Notes: generated by a model from the sequence alone, not told the origin. Counted from the stretch's first letter, positions 46,078-57,021 are shown. The stretch: 64,000 bases of DNA from Erysipelothrix tonsillarum DSM 14972 (GCF_000373785.1 NZ_KB892377.1:664485-728484); one strand, 5' to 3'. Translations and numbers: made by a program.

Positions 46078-46733
46078 CACATATCCGATTCATTCATTTC
46101 ATCATAAAAATTACGATAATAGTCCTTGAGTCTTTGATGTCTTACTTTCCCAATAGCCCTCGCTTTTTCTGTTTCGAGTGAATCATAAAGTTTTAATAAC
46201 TTTTCATCAAAATGATCGATGGCATTACGTTCCGCATTACGATATGTATCCAGCGAATCAATAGAAATCCGCTCCAAGTTAGGATTATATAAATTTGAAC
46301 CCTTGCTTCCTGCATAATAGAACGTTCTAGCAATTCCAATAGCCCCCATAGAATCAAGGTAATCAGCATCCGACACAATTTGAGCTGGACGAATTTTATG
46401 TTTAATTCCAAATCCACCTTTATATCCGATTTGAGATACGCCTTGAATTATTTCGTTTTCGTAACCTTCAAAATCTAAGCACCATGTCTCGATTAGTTTT
46501 TTTAAATCAGATTCTAAGTCCGATGTTTTTGATACTTTATCATCATATACATCATGCAAATAAGCAATTGCTTTAATGACAAATTCATTATCCGTATTAC
46601 AAATTAAGCGTGAAGTGAGATTCACAACACGCTTAACATGGTAATAGTCATGACCTGTATGTTCCTTTGACATTAAATCAAAGATACAATGATCAAGATT
46701 ATCTAAAGTTTTTATTTGACTATTTGATAGCAT
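46077..46733 (-). CDS. HD domain phosphohydrolase
   Basis: A 218-residue metal-dependent phosphohydrolase of the HD superfamily: [12 protein letters not shown] (around residue 28-40), YLHDVYDDK with the HD pair at 60-61 and a later [18 protein letters not shown], which is typical of the YedJ-like subgroup. Its substrate is unknown; related proteins act on nucleotides. Its first codons overlap the ptsI end by 14 nt, so both are in one operon. Confidence 0.85.
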   Translation of the reverse strand: MLSNSQIKTLDNLDHCIFDLMSKEHTGHDYYHVKRVVNLTSRLICNTDNEFVIKAIAYLHDVYDDKVSKTSDLESDLKKLIETWCLDFEGYENEIIQGVSQIGYKGGFGIKHKIRPAQIVSDADYLDSMGAIGIARTFYYAGSKGSNLYNPNLERISIDSLDTYRNAERNAIDHFDEKLLKLYDSLETEKARAIGKVRHQRLKDYYRNFYDEMNESDM

Positions 46734-48423
46734 TATCTAAGAGTTCAAGCACTTCTTCTGTTGTTGCACAGTTTAATGCTTTATCTGTTAGTTCTTTCAT
46801 ATCTTCATAGCTTAAATCACGGATAATACGACGTGCTTCTAAAATTGATGAAGCGGACATTGAGAATTCATCCAAACCAAGACCAAGTAATAATGGAATT
46901 GCTTTCTCATCGCCTGCCATTTCACCACACATACCGCACCATTTGCCCTCTTTATGTGCACCATCAATCGTCATTTTAACAAGACGTAAGATTGATGGAT
47001 TATAAGGTTGGTAAAGGTATGAAACCTTTTCATTCATACGGTCAGCTGCCATTGAGTATTGAATAAGGTCATTTGTTCCGATACTAAAGAAGTCTGCTTC
47101 TTTAGCAAATTGGTCTGCAAGCATTGCTGCCGCTGGAATTTCGACCATCATACCAAGTTCGATATCATCACTGTATGCAATACCCTCTTTGGATAAATTT
47201 TTCTTTTCTTCTTCCACAACTGCTTTAGCAGCACGGAATTCTTGAATTGTAGCAATCATTGGGAACATAATTGCTAATTTACCATAAACACTTGCGCGTA
47301 ATAATGCACGAATTTGAACATGGAAAATATCTGGGCGATCAAGGCAGAGGCGAATTGCACGGTAACCCAAGAATGGATTCATCTCATGTGGGAATTTTAA
47401 ATATGAAAGTTCCTTATCTCCACCAATGTCTAACGTACGCACAACCACACGACCTGGAGCCATGTTTTCAAGTACTGCTTTGTAAGCTTGGAATTGATCT
47501 TCTTCATTTGGTAATTCCGATGCATCCATGTAAAGGAATTCTGTACGGTAAAGCCCTACAGCTTCACCCCCATTATTAATAACACCTTCTACATCATTAG
47601 GTGTACCAATATTTCCTGCAAGTTCAACATGACGACCATCTTTCGAAACTGATTCAGCGTCTTTGAGCGCAAGCAAACTCTTACGGTGTTCTGCATAATC
47701 ATTTGCTTTTTGAGCATAAGTTTCTTTCTCTTCTTCTGATGGATTGAAGATTACAACACCTTCTAGAGCATCCAGAATGATTTCATCACCATGGTTGCAT
47801 TTGTTAAGAAGTTCTCCAGCTCCAACGACTGCCGGAATTTCAAGACTACGTGCCATAATGGCAGAGTGTGATGTACGGCCACCGATTTCTGTAGCAAAAC
47901 CTTTAACAAAATTACGATCAAGTTGTGCTGTATCTGATGGTGTAAGATCTTCCGCAACAATTACGACTTCCTCATTGATTGTTGTTAAATCCGGAATATT
48001 TAAACCACATGCATGACACTTCATACGATATGTAACATCTTTAATATCTGCAGCACGTTCTCTAAAGTAAGGATCATCCATACTTTCAAACATACCTACA
48101 AACATATTACCGATTTCATTAATCGCAAATTCTGCATTAATTGCATCATTCTTAATCATCTCTTCGATTTGTCCCACAAATTCTGGATCTTGAGTAACCA
48201 TTAAGTGAGCATCAAAAATTGCAAGTTCTTCATCGGCAAGACGTCCAACTGCATTTTCTTTGATTGCTGTAATATCCTTTTGAGTAGCAATAACAGCATC
48301 TTGTAACTTTTTGATTTCTTCTTCTGCGTTTGCATCACGTTTTTCAATTTCTAAAACTGGATGTTGAAGTTTGAAAACCTTTGATACTGAAACACCTGCT
48401 GAAGCAGCAATACCTTTAATCAT
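46720..48423 (-). CDS. ptsI: PTS enzyme I (phosphoenolpyruvate-protein phosphotransferase)
   Basis: Transfers phosphate from PEP to HPr, the first step of sugar uptake by the PTS. The 567-residue protein has an N-terminal swivelling domain with active-site His186 in [10 protein letters not shown] and a C-terminal PEP-binding barrel with [41 protein letters not shown] and [11 protein letters not shown]. ptsH, normally just upstream, is not present here. A sigma-A-type promoter lies 36-64 nt upstream and the ribosome binding site is AAGGAG. Confidence 0.97.
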   Translation of the reverse strand: MIKGIAASAGVSVSKVFKLQHPVLEIEKRDANAEEEIKKLQDAVIATQKDITAIKENAVGRLADEELAIFDAHLMVTQDPEFVGQIEEMIKNDAINAEFAINEIGNMFVGMFESMDDPYFRERAADIKDVTYRMKCHACGLNIPDLTTINEEVVIVAEDLTPSDTAQLDRNFVKGFATEIGGRTSHSAIMARSLEIPAVVGAGELLNKCNHGDEIILDALEGVVIFNPSEEEKETYAQKANDYAEHRKSLLALKDAESVSKDGRHVELAGNIGTPNDVEGVINNGGEAVGLYRTEFLYMDASELPNEEDQFQAYKAVLENMAPGRVVVRTLDIGGDKELSYLKFPHEMNPFLGYRAIRLCLDRPDIFHVQIRALLRASVYGKLAIMFPMIATIQEFRAAKAVVEEEKKNLSKEGIAYSDDIELGMMVEIPAAAMLADQFAKEADFFSIGTNDLIQYSMAADRMNEKVSYLYQPYNPSILRLVKMTIDGAHKEGKWCGMCGEMAGDEKAIPLLLGLGLDEFSMSASSILEARRIIRDLSYEDMKELTDKALNCATTEEVLELLDNAIK

Positions 48424-48458
48424 AGAATAATCTCCTTTTTCCCTATTACATCATTGTC

Positions 48459-48487
48459 ATTTTAGCACTTTTTACAAGCGTAATCAA
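48459..48487 (-). promoter_or_regulatory. promoter of ptsI
   Basis: Minus-strand TTGATT (48482-48487), 17-nt spacer, TAAAAT (48459-48464). Confidence 0.6.
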
Positions 48488-48520
48488 AGTTTTTAGGAAA
48501 TCTTAGTATGAAACTTTGAT
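48483..48520. repeat. 10-bp inverted repeat overlapping the ptsI -35
   Basis: ATCAAAGTTT (48483-48492) and AAACTTTGAT (48511-48520), 18-nt spacer. Could be an operator or an RNA hairpin on a transcript from further upstream. Confidence 0.5.
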
Positions 48521-48651
48521 GCCTTAAAATCAATGTATTATTGTGAATTTCAAACGTCCCTACTACTAAGTTGCTATTCTGCATGTTTTTTCCTTCAAGG
48601 TGGTTTTTCAAATATACTGTCTTTGTGAATCAAGCTAGTTATTATACACAT

Positions 48652-48689
48652 AAAAAAAGCATCTTGAATAAATCCATCAAGATGCTTTT
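48652..48689 (-). terminator. terminator of the V-type ATPase operon
   Basis: Thirteen-base stem AAAAGCATCTTGA/TCAAGATGCTTTT (48655-48667 with 48677-48689), 9-nt loop, T7 on the minus strand. Confidence 0.85.
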
Positions 48690-48707
48690 AGGGTTAGTTT
48701 ATAACGA

Positions 48708-49298
48708 TTACATTTTTTTTACTAATTTCATACGAATGAACTCTTCACGTTCTTTTTCTTCAAGTGCATCCGAAATTGTTTTTATTTTCATTTCAAGATC
48801 AGGAATTACAATTTGTTCTAGTGCATTCGCACGTTTGCGACTCTTTTCAATCGCTTGAGCAAGACGATACATACCATTATCCAACTCAGCTAATTTCGCT
48901 GTGTAAAGTTTAACTTGACGCATTTGTAAGAACACTTCATCAAGGCGAGAATTACTTACACTTAGCGCATACGGTATCTTAATTTCCTTTTCCTCAAGTG
49001 TTACCTTAGGAATTTCAATCCCCATGACAGAACGATAAACAATTTTGATATCTTCCTCAATAGGCATTAAATTGGCAATTCGATTAATTACACCCAATGA
49101 AACATTTGCTCGCTGCAATGACGTGTACGCTTTATCGTAAGTTTCATCGATTACATCTCGGAGTTCCTTAACATCATCCATCATTTTTGATAATTCTTGC
49201 ATAAGAATGACTCGCTTTCGGTCCATTAGCTCGTAGCCCAACTTAGCTAATCGAAGCGATTCCTTACATGCAAGAAGATTTCCTTTTGTAATTAACAC
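48708..49298 (-). CDS. ntpD: V-type ATPase subunit D (central stalk)
   Basis: Rotor shaft that transmits rotation between the A3B3 head and the membrane ring (196 aa). Two long helices at both ends (LACKESLRLAKLGYELMDRKRVILMQEL-type start; ALEQIVIPDLEMKIKTISDALEEKEREEFIRMK-type end) form the coiled coil. The start codon is GTG at 49298, 1 nt after the ntpB stop; no ATG fits. Last gene of the operon. Confidence 0.92.
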   Translation of the reverse strand: MLITKGNLLACKESLRLAKLGYELMDRKRVILMQELSKMMDDVKELRDVIDETYDKAYTSLQRANVSLGVINRIANLMPIEEDIKIVYRSVMGIEIPKVTLEEKEIKIPYALSVSNSRLDEVFLQMRQVKLYTAKLAELDNGMYRLAQAIEKSRKRANALEQIVIPDLEMKIKTISDALEEKEREEFIRMKLVKKM

Positions 49299-49299
49299 T

Positions 49300-50745
49300 T
49301 TAGCTGAGGCTCTCTAAAAGAATTGAATCAACAAGTTCAGGGCTATTTTCTTTAAAATAAACCACCGCTGCATGATTGTCATAATATTGCTCAAGTAACT
49401 TAGAATCCAAACGATCAAGATCATGAATCGGTAAGAGCGACAATAAATGCCATCCAATATCTAACGTATCGGCAATCGAACGGTTTGTGCCATCCCCTTG
49501 TCCGACAAAGAAATTTTCAAATATTTTACCAAAACTAAGATATTTTTGGTCAGCTTTTGAAAGTTCATCCAATCCGATTACAGATGCTAAATTTCGAACA
49601 TCGATAACACGCGCATACGCCGCAAAGAGTTGGGATGAAACACTAGAGTGATCACCACGTGTTAATCCTTCACCGATACCATCTTTCATTAAACGTGATA
49701 GGGATGGTAAAACATTGATCGGTGGATAAATCCCTTTTTGTGTCATACCGCGATCTAAAACAATCTGTCCTTCCGTAATATAACCCGTACAGTCAGCGAT
49801 TGGATGTGAAATATCATCATTTGGCATCGTTAAAATTGGAATCTGTGTTAAAGATCCTGTGCTTCCTTCAATACAACCTGCACGTTCATACATGCTCGCT
49901 AAATCAGAGTAGAGATAACCAGGATAACCTTTTCGACCTGGTACCTCTTCTTTAGAGGAACTGTATTCTCTTAATGCCTCACAATAAGAAGTAATATCCG
50001 TCATTACCACAAGAATATGCATGTTTTTCTCAAATGCAAGGTACTCTGCGGCTGTTAAGGCAAAACGCGGAGTCAAAATTCTTTCAATAATTGGATCATT
50101 TGCAAGATTTAAAAACATCGTAACGTGATCCATGACACCGTGTTCCATAAATGTTTGTTTAAAGAACGCAGCAACATCATGTTTTACACCCATTGCCGCA
50201 AATACAATCGCAAAATCTTCATCATTATCCCCATGAAGCTTGGCTTGACGTACGATTTGAGCTGCAAGCTCATTATGCGATAAACCACTTCCTGAGAAAA
50301 TTGGTAATTTCTGACCACGAATTAATGTATTCAGTCCATCAATCGCGGATACCCCCGTATTAATAAAATCACGAGGGTAGATACGAGAAACTGGATTAAT
50401 TACACGTCCGTTAATATCAGAGAACTTCTCTGTAAATACCGGTCCCAATCCATCGATTGGTTTTCCAGACCCATTAAAACTACGGCCAAGAATTTCTTCA
50501 GATAATCCAATTTCAATCGGACGCCCTGATAATTTAGTCAGCATGTTTTTCTTTGACATTCCTTCAGTGTTTTCAAAAACTTGAATCAAAGCACGATCAC
50601 CTTGTAACTCAATAATTCGTCCTAATCGTGTATGATTTTCATCGTCTACTAACTCTACAAGTTCATCAAACGATGCATTTTGTACACCTTCAATCGCTAC
50701 CAGAGGACCATTGATACTCGATAATCCTTTAAAAAATATACTCAT
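49300..50745 (-). CDS. ntpB: V-type ATPase subunit B
   Basis: Non-catalytic nucleotide-binding-fold subunit alternating with A in the soluble head (481 aa). [20 protein letters not shown] replaces a true P-loop, as usual for [37 protein letters not shown] and [20 protein letters not shown] are conserved subunit B segments. It lies 12 nt after ntpA. The C-terminus is slightly longer than common. Confidence 0.96.
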   Translation of the reverse strand: MSIFFKGLSSINGPLVAIEGVQNASFDELVELVDDENHTRLGRIIELQGDRALIQVFENTEGMSKKNMLTKLSGRPIEIGLSEEILGRSFNGSGKPIDGLGPVFTEKFSDINGRVINPVSRIYPRDFINTGVSAIDGLNTLIRGQKLPIFSGSGLSHNELAAQIVRQAKLHGDNDEDFAIVFAAMGVKHDVAAFFKQTFMEHGVMDHVTMFLNLANDPIIERILTPRFALTAAEYLAFEKNMHILVVMTDITSYCEALREYSSSKEEVPGRKGYPGYLYSDLASMYERAGCIEGSTGSLTQIPILTMPNDDISHPIADCTGYITEGQIVLDRGMTQKGIYPPINVLPSLSRLMKDGIGEGLTRGDHSSVSSQLFAAYARVIDVRNLASVIGLDELSKADQKYLSFGKIFENFFVGQGDGTNRSIADTLDIGWHLLSLLPIHDLDRLDSKLLEQYYDNHAAVVYFKENSPELVDSILLESLS

Positions 50746-50757
50746 ATCGGTCTCCTC

Positions 50758-52482
50758 CTATTGAATTGACGCAAGCGCGTCATCAACTTTTTTATAGTAT
50801 GCTTCAAACTTCGTTAAATCTTCATCAATTGCATATTTAATCCCAATAATTTCATCAAAAATATGGGTATTCGTAATAGCATTCATTGGTTTTTTATCAT
50901 GTAACACCAATTGACATTGCTTGTATGTATAGTTGATTAATTTGAGCATTTCAAATTGCTTTTGTAATGATACTGAACTGTCATATTCATGGAAGGCATT
51001 TTGTTGTAAATATCCTACCCGAATAACACGACCCATTTCAAGAGTTAATTTTTGACGGTCTGCTAACACATCTTGGCCAATAAGTTTAACAATTTCCATC
51101 AAACTTGTTTCTTCATTAAGAATTGATAATACCATTTGACGATACTCAAGAAATTCTGGTGCAATGTTTTGGTCATACCAACCTTCAAGTTGTATTAAAT
51201 ACTCACTATAAGATAGATTGTAGTTAATAGAAGGAAAGTGTCTAATATAGGCAAGCGACTTATCAAGTGCCCAAAAGCAACCAATAAAACGTTGCGTATT
51301 TTGTGTAACAGGTTCCGAGAAATCAGCACCCTGTGGCGAAATCGCACCAATAATGCTAATTGAACCGACATCACCATTTAAAGTATTAACATATGAACTT
51401 CGTTCATAGAATGCTGCAAGTCTTGATGCAAGATATGCTGGGAATCCTTCTTCTGCAGGCATTTCTTCAAGACGCCCCGACAATTCACGTAAAGCTTCAG
51501 CCCAACGGGAAGTTGAATCAGCCATGAGTGCGACATGGTAACCCATATCACGGTAATACTCAGCAAACGTGATACCTGTATAGATTGATGCTTCTCGAGC
51601 AGCTACAGGCATGTTAGATGTGTTTGCAATCAATATTGTTCGTTCCATGAGTGTTCGACCCGTCTTTGGATCAATTAACTCTGAAAATTCTTCCAAAACC
51701 TGTGCCATCTCATTGCCACGCTCACCGCAACCGATATAAACAATAATATCAGCATCACACCATTTTGCGAGTTGATGTTGTAACATCGTCTTACCCGCTC
51801 CAAAACCACCTGGAATTGCGGCACTACCACCCTTAACAATTGGGAACAATGTATCAATAACACGTTGCCCTGTAATTAATGGTTCCTTCGCATCGATACG
51901 ACGTGCTACTGGTCGTTCATGACGAATTGGCCATTTCAAGGATAATTTAAACTGCGTTCCATCTTCAAGTTCCAAAAGGCTGTCATTTATTGTAAATAAA
52001 CCATCGATACAATCTGTCGCAATGACCCCTTCTTTGGTTGCCATTAAACGATGTTCGATTGAACCCGTTTCCGCAAAGGTTGCATACACTTGGCCTAATT
52101 TAAGTGCATCTCCTTTTTTAACAGAAAACTTAACATCCCACTCTTTTTCTTCGGATAAGGTACGCATACTTTGGCCAACATCAAGGTAGGATCCATATTT
52201 CTTCGATAACCCTTGTAATGGACGGCCAATACCATCATAAATATTTCCAAGTAAACCTGGTCCCAATTCAATACTTAAGGGATTCCCCGTATGCTCAATC
52301 GGTTCTCCCACCTTCATTGAGGATGTAGATTCATAAACTTGAATGGTGACGAAATCATCATCAATACCAATTACTTCACCTAAAAGTTTTTGTTGGCCTA
52401 CATAAACCATTTCAGACATTGTGAAGTTATCAACATCTTGACTTTTAATAATTGGACCATTAATCCAATAAATTGTACTCAT
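50758..52482 (-). CDS. ntpA: V-type ATPase catalytic subunit A
   Basis: Hydrolyses or makes ATP in the head of the V-type complex (574 aa). It has an N-terminal beta-barrel, the bulge region typical of A subunits (about 110-190), P-loop GGFGAGKT (225-232), the GERGNEM catalytic glutamate segment and [20 protein letters not shown] chose ATG 52482 (GGGGTGAT upstream); a frame reaching 52503 would overlap ntpE. It lies 11 nt after ntpE. Confidence 0.97.
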   Translation of the reverse strand: MSTIYWINGPIIKSQDVDNFTMSEMVYVGQQKLLGEVIGIDDDFVTIQVYESTSSMKVGEPIEHTGNPLSIELGPGLLGNIYDGIGRPLQGLSKKYGSYLDVGQSMRTLSEEKEWDVKFSVKKGDALKLGQVYATFAETGSIEHRLMATKEGVIATDCIDGLFTINDSLLELEDGTQFKLSLKWPIRHERPVARRIDAKEPLITGQRVIDTLFPIVKGGSAAIPGGFGAGKTMLQHQLAKWCDADIIVYIGCGERGNEMAQVLEEFSELIDPKTGRTLMERTILIANTSNMPVAAREASIYTGITFAEYYRDMGYHVALMADSTSRWAEALRELSGRLEEMPAEEGFPAYLASRLAAFYERSSYVNTLNGDVGSISIIGAISPQGADFSEPVTQNTQRFIGCFWALDKSLAYIRHFPSINYNLSYSEYLIQLEGWYDQNIAPEFLEYRQMVLSILNEETSLMEIVKLIGQDVLADRQKLTLEMGRVIRVGYLQQNAFHEYDSSVSLQKQFEMLKLINYTYKQCQLVLHDKKPMNAITNTHIFDEIIGIKYAIDEDLTKFEAYYKKVDDALASIQ

Positions 52483-52493
52483 ATTGATCACCC

Positions 52494-53060
52494 CTATATC
52501 CATAATTGACTTTCTTGAACAAAATAATCGATTGCAGAATCAAAACGCGAATCCAAGGTATAATCATAAACGACATTTCCTTGTTCACATAAGAAGCCAC
52601 CTAATTCAAAATCAATATTTTTGAATGTGACGCCTTCCATGGACACCAACGCTTGATCTTCTTTTCGAATTGAAATCACGACTGGTGTCGCTTTTTCAAG
52701 GTTTAGATTTTTTAAACAATCTTCGATGTACGCATGATATTTACTTGAATTGCGAAATTCAAGTATTTTATCTTTCAGATCTTGTGCAAATTCATCAAGT
52801 AATTCTTGACGACGAATACGTAATCTTTTTTGGACACTGAATCGAAGCTCTGATTCTACACGACTTCGTTTCTTTTCTTCACGATCTTTAATATTTTTAA
52901 TTCTTGATTTAATTGAATGTTCCACTTGTAGCTTATAAGCTGCGAGCTCAGCGTCAATTTTTTCTTTTTGAGAACGTTGACTTAATTCTTTATAGCTCCT
53001 TGCTTCTTCATCAATTATACTTACGATTTCTTCCGAAACTCTTGCTTTTTCTCCAGCCAT
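52494..53060 (-). CDS. ntpE: V-type ATPase subunit E (peripheral stalk)
   Basis: Stator subunit (188 aa): a long charged N-terminal helix (about 1-100, Lys/Glu/Arg-rich) and a globular C-terminal domain (about 105-188). It pairs with the G/H-type helix encoded first in the operon. The assignment rests on length, coiled-coil N-terminus and position between subunits F and A. Confidence 0.85.
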   Translation of the reverse strand: MAGEKARVSEEIVSIIDEEARSYKELSQRSQKEKIDAELAAYKLQVEHSIKSRIKNIKDREEKKRSRVESELRFSVQKRLRIRRQELLDEFAQDLKDKILEFRNSSKYHAYIEDCLKNLNLEKATPVVISIRKEDQALVSMEGVTFKNIDFELGGFLCEQGNVVYDYTLDSRFDSAIDYFVQESQLWI

Positions 53061-53369
53061 TTATACCACCTCTCCGATAATTTTAGAAATTGTTTCATCA
53101 ATCATCGATTGAACTTCATGAGATTTATGTCGGTCCGATATCTCAACAATCAATGGACTTGGCAAATTCAATTTTAGATCCTGAATATATTCACGATCCA
53201 GATTAAAAATTTTACTTGTTAGCAAAATAATACCAATCTCTTTATTGTTGATTGCCTCAGTCAATTCATGTTTTAATGCTTCTTTTTCATGAACAACGAC
53301 ACCTTCAATACCAGCTAAACGAAGTCCCATTTGGGTATCGATGTTGTCACTGATAAGATACATTCTCAT
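53061..53369 (-). CDS. V-type ATPase subunit F (central stalk)
   Basis: Small Rossmann-like regulator on the rotor (102 aa). It matches the pattern of subunit F: MRMYLISDNIDTQMGLRLAGIEG, EAINNKEIGIILLTSKIF and a C-terminal helix. In Enterococcus the counterpart is NtpG. Its ATG overlaps the ntpK stop by 4 nt. Confidence 0.88.
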   Translation of the reverse strand: MRMYLISDNIDTQMGLRLAGIEGVVVHEKEALKHELTEAINNKEIGIILLTSKIFNLDREYIQDLKLNLPSPLIVEISDRHKSHEVQSMIDETISKIIGEVV

Positions 53370-53800
53370 AATTTATTAATAATAAGAATAGCGATTAATA
53401 GACCGTAGATCGCAACCCCTTCAGCAAGAGCAACGAAAATCATAGCTTTACCGAAGTTCTCACCTTTCTCTGAAATAGCACCAATTGCAGCAGGTGCAGC
53501 TTGTCCAACAGCATAACCAGCACCTAGAACAGAACAACCAACAGCGATTGAAGCGGCTAGATAAGCCATTCCTTGCGCATTACTTCCTTGGAATGCACTG
53601 GAAACAGCTTCATCTGCATGTGTATAGCCTGTAATCAAAACAACTCCGATTAAAGCTGCAAAGAAGCATGATACTTGGAACCATACTCGGAACTTAGCGT
53701 TTTGCGGATCCACTTTTTTCTTATATACAGGAATGAGTGGTAAAGTAATGAGCGCAATTAGTAACATTGGCCCTACGATTTCAAAAATTGATAATGACAT
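53366..53800 (-). CDS. ntpK: V-type ATPase rotor subunit K (c-ring proteolipid)
   Basis: Membrane ring subunit that carries the coupling ion (144 aa, four helices). Only the C-terminal hairpin contains the ion-binding glutamate (Glu127 in FVALAEGVAIYG), preceded by GAGYAVGQAAPAAIGA with Gln100. The N-terminal pair is separated by a basic loop (YKKKVDPQNAKFR). This is the 16-kDa-type duplicated proteolipid in which half of the sites are lost. Whether it moves H+ or Na+ cannot be decided by eye. Confidence 0.93.
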   Translation of the reverse strand: MSLSIFEIVGPMLLIALITLPLIPVYKKKVDPQNAKFRVWFQVSCFFAALIGVVLITGYTHADEAVSSAFQGSNAQGMAYLAASIAVGCSVLGAGYAVGQAAPAAIGAISEKGENFGKAMIFVALAEGVAIYGLLIAILIINKL

Positions 53801-53813
53801 TTATAATTCCTCC

Positions 53814-55604
53814 TTAGTAGACTGATTTAAATGGCTTACCGCCACCGTCGTAATAACGACTAAACATTTCATAGTATTCTAAACGTAATGTTTGAATACC
53901 AACAATGAGACCTTCTAAACCGATAACGAAAATATTACCGAAGATCACAATTAAAATTCCGGCACTTCCTGCCATTTCATTAAGCGTCATTACAACACTC
54001 ATCATCCCTGCATGAGAAAGAACGAATCCACCAACACGCAAGAATGACATTGTATTCGCAATAAAACTTAATAGGACTTCAAATAATTCAAAGAAACTTT
54101 CAACAAGGTAACCGCCCCAGCCATCATGTGGTGAAGCACTCATCTTGTTCATTAAATTTGATAACGGTTCTTTAAATAAAATCATTAATAACGGTACCAC
54201 AATGAATACAAGAATCGTTAATGTATTTACGATTTGAACACCTTGTGAATTTAATGCAACGGCCGCCATTATAAAACCATAAAACATTAGACCAGCAATT
54301 CCATTTTGACTGTAGACTGCGCTGGTAAAATCTTTTTTCTTAAATGAGAGCACGATGTTGATGCAAATCGATGTAAGAATCAAAACCACACCAAGAGCAA
54401 CAGTTGTTAATAATAACGACATCGTGAAATCAGGACTGGTTACATGAATTGGTAAGCCTAGTGGTGCGAGCAATGGTTCTAAAATTTCTTCATTGCCAAA
54501 AAACGATCCGTAAATAACACCAAAAAACATTGAAAAGAAACCAATTCTTACTGCAACATCACCCAGCTTAATTCCCTTTTTCTTAGAGAGCAAATAACCA
54601 CCGAGAGCAATTACAAATCCTTGTCCCAAATCACCAAACATTATTCCAAACAAGAGACAATATGTAACTGCAAAAAATGGTGTCGGATCAAATTCCCCAT
54701 ATTTAGGCAATCCGTACATTTCAACAAAAGATTCAAACGGTCGGGAAAACCAACCATTTTTCAATCGTGTTGGTGGTAATAAATCCTTCTGGGTCGTTGC
54801 TTCAAAATCAAGAACTTTCATATCTTCCGCAAATAACGATTTAAAAATATCTAATCGTTCCTCTGGGATAAAACCAACAATCACGGCTTCTTGATTATAG
54901 ATTGTAATATATTTGTAATATGCCTCTTTTAATGATTGTTCTTTAACATAACCGTATATGTTATCTAGTAAAACTGAACATTCTTTTCTCAAATTATCAT
55001 CCGCACCTACTGGTATCGCTAGTGGCTCAAAGAATAAAGATTCAAACATTTCTGTTAAATGCATTTCATCTTCTTCTAAACAAATCCATACAATCCAACC
55101 ATATTGCTTGGTTCGGTGTAACTCTGTAAAAACAAACCGTTCATCATTATGTAATGTAATTTTAGACAATGAATTTGTAGGGATTCGGCCGAAATGAACG
55201 CGAATAAATCCTTCTTCAACACTATCCATTGGGTACTCTCTTAATTTTTTGAGAGCTATCTTATCATCATCGTTTAAACTTGATAACGATGATTCTTGAC
55301 GGTGAAGTGTATTGTAGCGCTGTTCTGCTTCTTGTAATGCTTCTTCAATCTGAGCGACTGAATATGCTTGATCATAATGATCCGTTAAATCTAAATGCAA
55401 ATCGGTAACAATACGTTCACAACGCGACAGATAACTATCGTAAATACGATCATTTGGATAAATTAATCCACCGTCTCCATCCTTCACAACTTCTGTTGCA
55501 AGTTCTGGGTGAAAATTTGGACATGTCATAATATTATTAATCATAGATAATACGTTTTTAGGATCGGTAGATACCATAACAAGTCTCATTTTTTCTATTG
55601 CCAC
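53814..55604 (-). CDS. ntpI: V-type ATPase subunit I (membrane stator)
   Basis: Large membrane stator forming the ion half-channels against the K ring (596 aa). The N-terminal half is cytoplasmic and helical; about seven membrane segments follow from residue 310 onward, with FAVTYCLLFGIMFGDLGQG and ESFFELFEVLLSFIANTMSFLRVGGF, which contains the arginine facing the ring glutamate. Lies between subunits C and K. Confidence 0.95.
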   Translation of the reverse strand: MAIEKMRLVMVSTDPKNVLSMINNIMTCPNFHPELATEVVKDGDGGLIYPNDRIYDSYLSRCERIVTDLHLDLTDHYDQAYSVAQIEEALQEAEQRYNTLHRQESSLSSLNDDDKIALKKLREYPMDSVEEGFIRVHFGRIPTNSLSKITLHNDERFVFTELHRTKQYGWIVWICLEEDEMHLTEMFESLFFEPLAIPVGADDNLRKECSVLLDNIYGYVKEQSLKEAYYKYITIYNQEAVIVGFIPEERLDIFKSLFAEDMKVLDFEATTQKDLLPPTRLKNGWFSRPFESFVEMYGLPKYGEFDPTPFFAVTYCLLFGIMFGDLGQGFVIALGGYLLSKKKGIKLGDVAVRIGFFSMFFGVIYGSFFGNEEILEPLLAPLGLPIHVTSPDFTMSLLLTTVALGVVLILTSICINIVLSFKKKDFTSAVYSQNGIAGLMFYGFIMAAVALNSQGVQIVNTLTILVFIVVPLLMILFKEPLSNLMNKMSASPHDGWGGYLVESFFELFEVLLSFIANTMSFLRVGGFVLSHAGMMSVVMTLNEMAGSAGILIVIFGNIFVIGLEGLIVGIQTLRLEYYEMFSRYYDGGGKPFKSVY

Positions 55605-55615
55605 TTAACCACCTC

Positions 55616-56626
55616 CTAAACAATCAGCAACTTAACAATTTCTTCAGGGCTCATTCGATAGCGAACGCCCTCTACCACATCGATAATATTCTCTATTTCT
55701 ATTTTTAATAAAAACATATAAGAGAATAAAATTACATCTGAATTCGTTGTAAATCGCATCTTTTTCTTTAAAATACGATAACGAATCATATCAAAATAAT
55801 ACTCTATATGACGATTTCCTTCAAAATCCTCATAATTGCCGTATGGCGTATCCTTAAATGCTTCTAAAAATTCATCAGCATTCATTGTACGTATCCATTC
55901 GTGTAATTGGTTTTCCGAAATATAATGCGGTTCATAATGAACGCGATTGATTATTTCTGTCGAAGTCATATTAAAGAATTTTTTCATTCGATAAACATTC
56001 GAGATATTCTCAAGTTCGATATTAATTCGGAAAACTTCCAATAACTCTTTGTTATCCGGTTCATGTCGAATCAATTCCAACATGCGTTGGTTGTAAAAAA
56101 TCTTGAGACTATCTTCACACTTGGAGATATCCACAATTTCTTCTGTAAGGAACGCTAACGGCTTGTTATAAGCCGTATTCGACAAATAATTATAAACTTC
56201 TTCAAAACTTGTGCATTTTGCTAAACCATACACATCAAATGACATTAAATGATTTAAATCTTCCACAAAGTCTTCCACAAAATGACTCGTACCAGCATCG
56301 ATTGCGTGCAAAATAAAAATAATTTGTGAAATTTCGACTTCGCGAACGTAGAATTCGTAAAAATGATGCTTGCTTGTTTGAATATAACGCATAAGGCCTA
56401 AAAACTCTATATGCGATTTTAGACGGATACGTTGTTCCAAAAAGCCACGATGAATACCCTTTTCATTAATTCCATCCAATACATCAGCATATCGTGTTTC
56501 ATTTTTTAAATAACTAGCGATTGCTGGTATTTCTGGCATCTCAAGCATCGATCGATATTGTGCAGCTGTCAAATGTTGACTGTAAAACGAACGTGCCTTA
56601 GTAGACATTGCATAATCACTTGCCAT
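55616..56626 (-). CDS. ntpC: V-type ATPase subunit C (NtpC, socket for the central stalk)
   Basis: Helical subunit that links the central stalk to the K ring (336 aa; eukaryotic subunit d homologue). It begins with YAMSTKARSFYSQHLTAAQYRSMLEM, which fits the repeated 'xxARxxxLLxxxxYxxLL' pattern of this family, and contains IELENISNVYRMKKFFNM and LLKIEIENIIDVVEGVRYRM, similar repeats. Its start overlaps the preceding gene by 11 nt, with no obvious ribosome binding site, indicating translational coupling. Confidence 0.88.
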   Translation of the reverse strand: MASDYAMSTKARSFYSQHLTAAQYRSMLEMPEIPAIASYLKNETRYADVLDGINEKGIHRGFLEQRIRLKSHIEFLGLMRYIQTSKHHFYEFYVREVEISQIIFILHAIDAGTSHFVEDFVEDLNHLMSFDVYGLAKCTSFEEVYNYLSNTAYNKPLAFLTEEIVDISKCEDSLKIFYNQRMLELIRHEPDNKELLEVFRINIELENISNVYRMKKFFNMTSTEIINRVHYEPHYISENQLHEWIRTMNADEFLEAFKDTPYGNYEDFEGNRHIEYYFDMIRYRILKKKMRFTTNSDVILFSYMFLLKIEIENIIDVVEGVRYRMSPEEIVKLLIV

Positions 56627-56936
56627 CTACTGTAGTAATTCTTTCAAAAAGAATTTGCTCCCATTCTTTTCTGGCTACATTAAATCGCTCGTCCAAGTCT
56701 TTGACACGCTCGTTATATTCATGATCTGACATCGGCTTTAGGCGTTCATAGCGTGTATTTGACTCCTCTCGAATCTTAGAGGATTCAAGCTCAAATACTT
56801 CCGATAACGCAGTATCTATCGATTTTTTTAGTTCTTCAAAGTGTTCTTGATCAAATTCATTTGTCAACTCATGTTCATGAACCAACTGTTTTGCACTTTG
56901 ATTTGCTTTCAATATTCGAAGAATGTGTTCATCCAT
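56616..56936 (-). CDS. V-type ATPase subunit G/H-like peripheral stalk helix
   Basis: A 106-residue, almost entirely charged helix (heptad-like, rich in Glu, Arg and Lys) without a membrane segment. This fits the G/H (NtpF) stator helix that pairs with subunit E. The ribosome binding site is AAGGAGGG and a promoter stands 30-58 nt upstream, so it is the first gene of the operon. The family is too low in specific motifs for certainty; position is the main evidence. Confidence 0.75.
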   Translation of the reverse strand: MDEHILRILKANQSAKQLVHEHELTNEFDQEHFEELKKSIDTALSEVFELESSKIREESNTRYERLKPMSDHEYNERVKDLDERFNVARKEWEQILFERITTVDGK

Positions 56937-56965
56937 AATTCGCCCTCCTTAAAAAGACAAAACTT

Positions 56966-56994
56966 ATAATACTCCTATCAAAAATAAATTTCAA
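56966..56994 (-). promoter_or_regulatory. promoter of the V-type ATPase operon
   Basis: Minus-strand TTGAAA (56989-56994), 17-nt spacer, TATTAT (56966-56971). Confidence 0.7.
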
Positions 56995-57021
56995 TAAAAT
57001 ATTCCTTTTTTTGTTAAAACT

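Noticed and set aside
48462..48584. 40-codon minus-strand frame before ptsI as a gene
   Set aside because: It has an AAGGA site but overlaps the ptsI promoter, has no recognisable features, and could be chance; kept only as a note in the findings.
48571..48858. 95-codon plus-strand frame over the ATPase operon terminator
   Set aside because: Antisense to ntpD and its terminator, no ribosome binding site, low-complexity aromatic composition.
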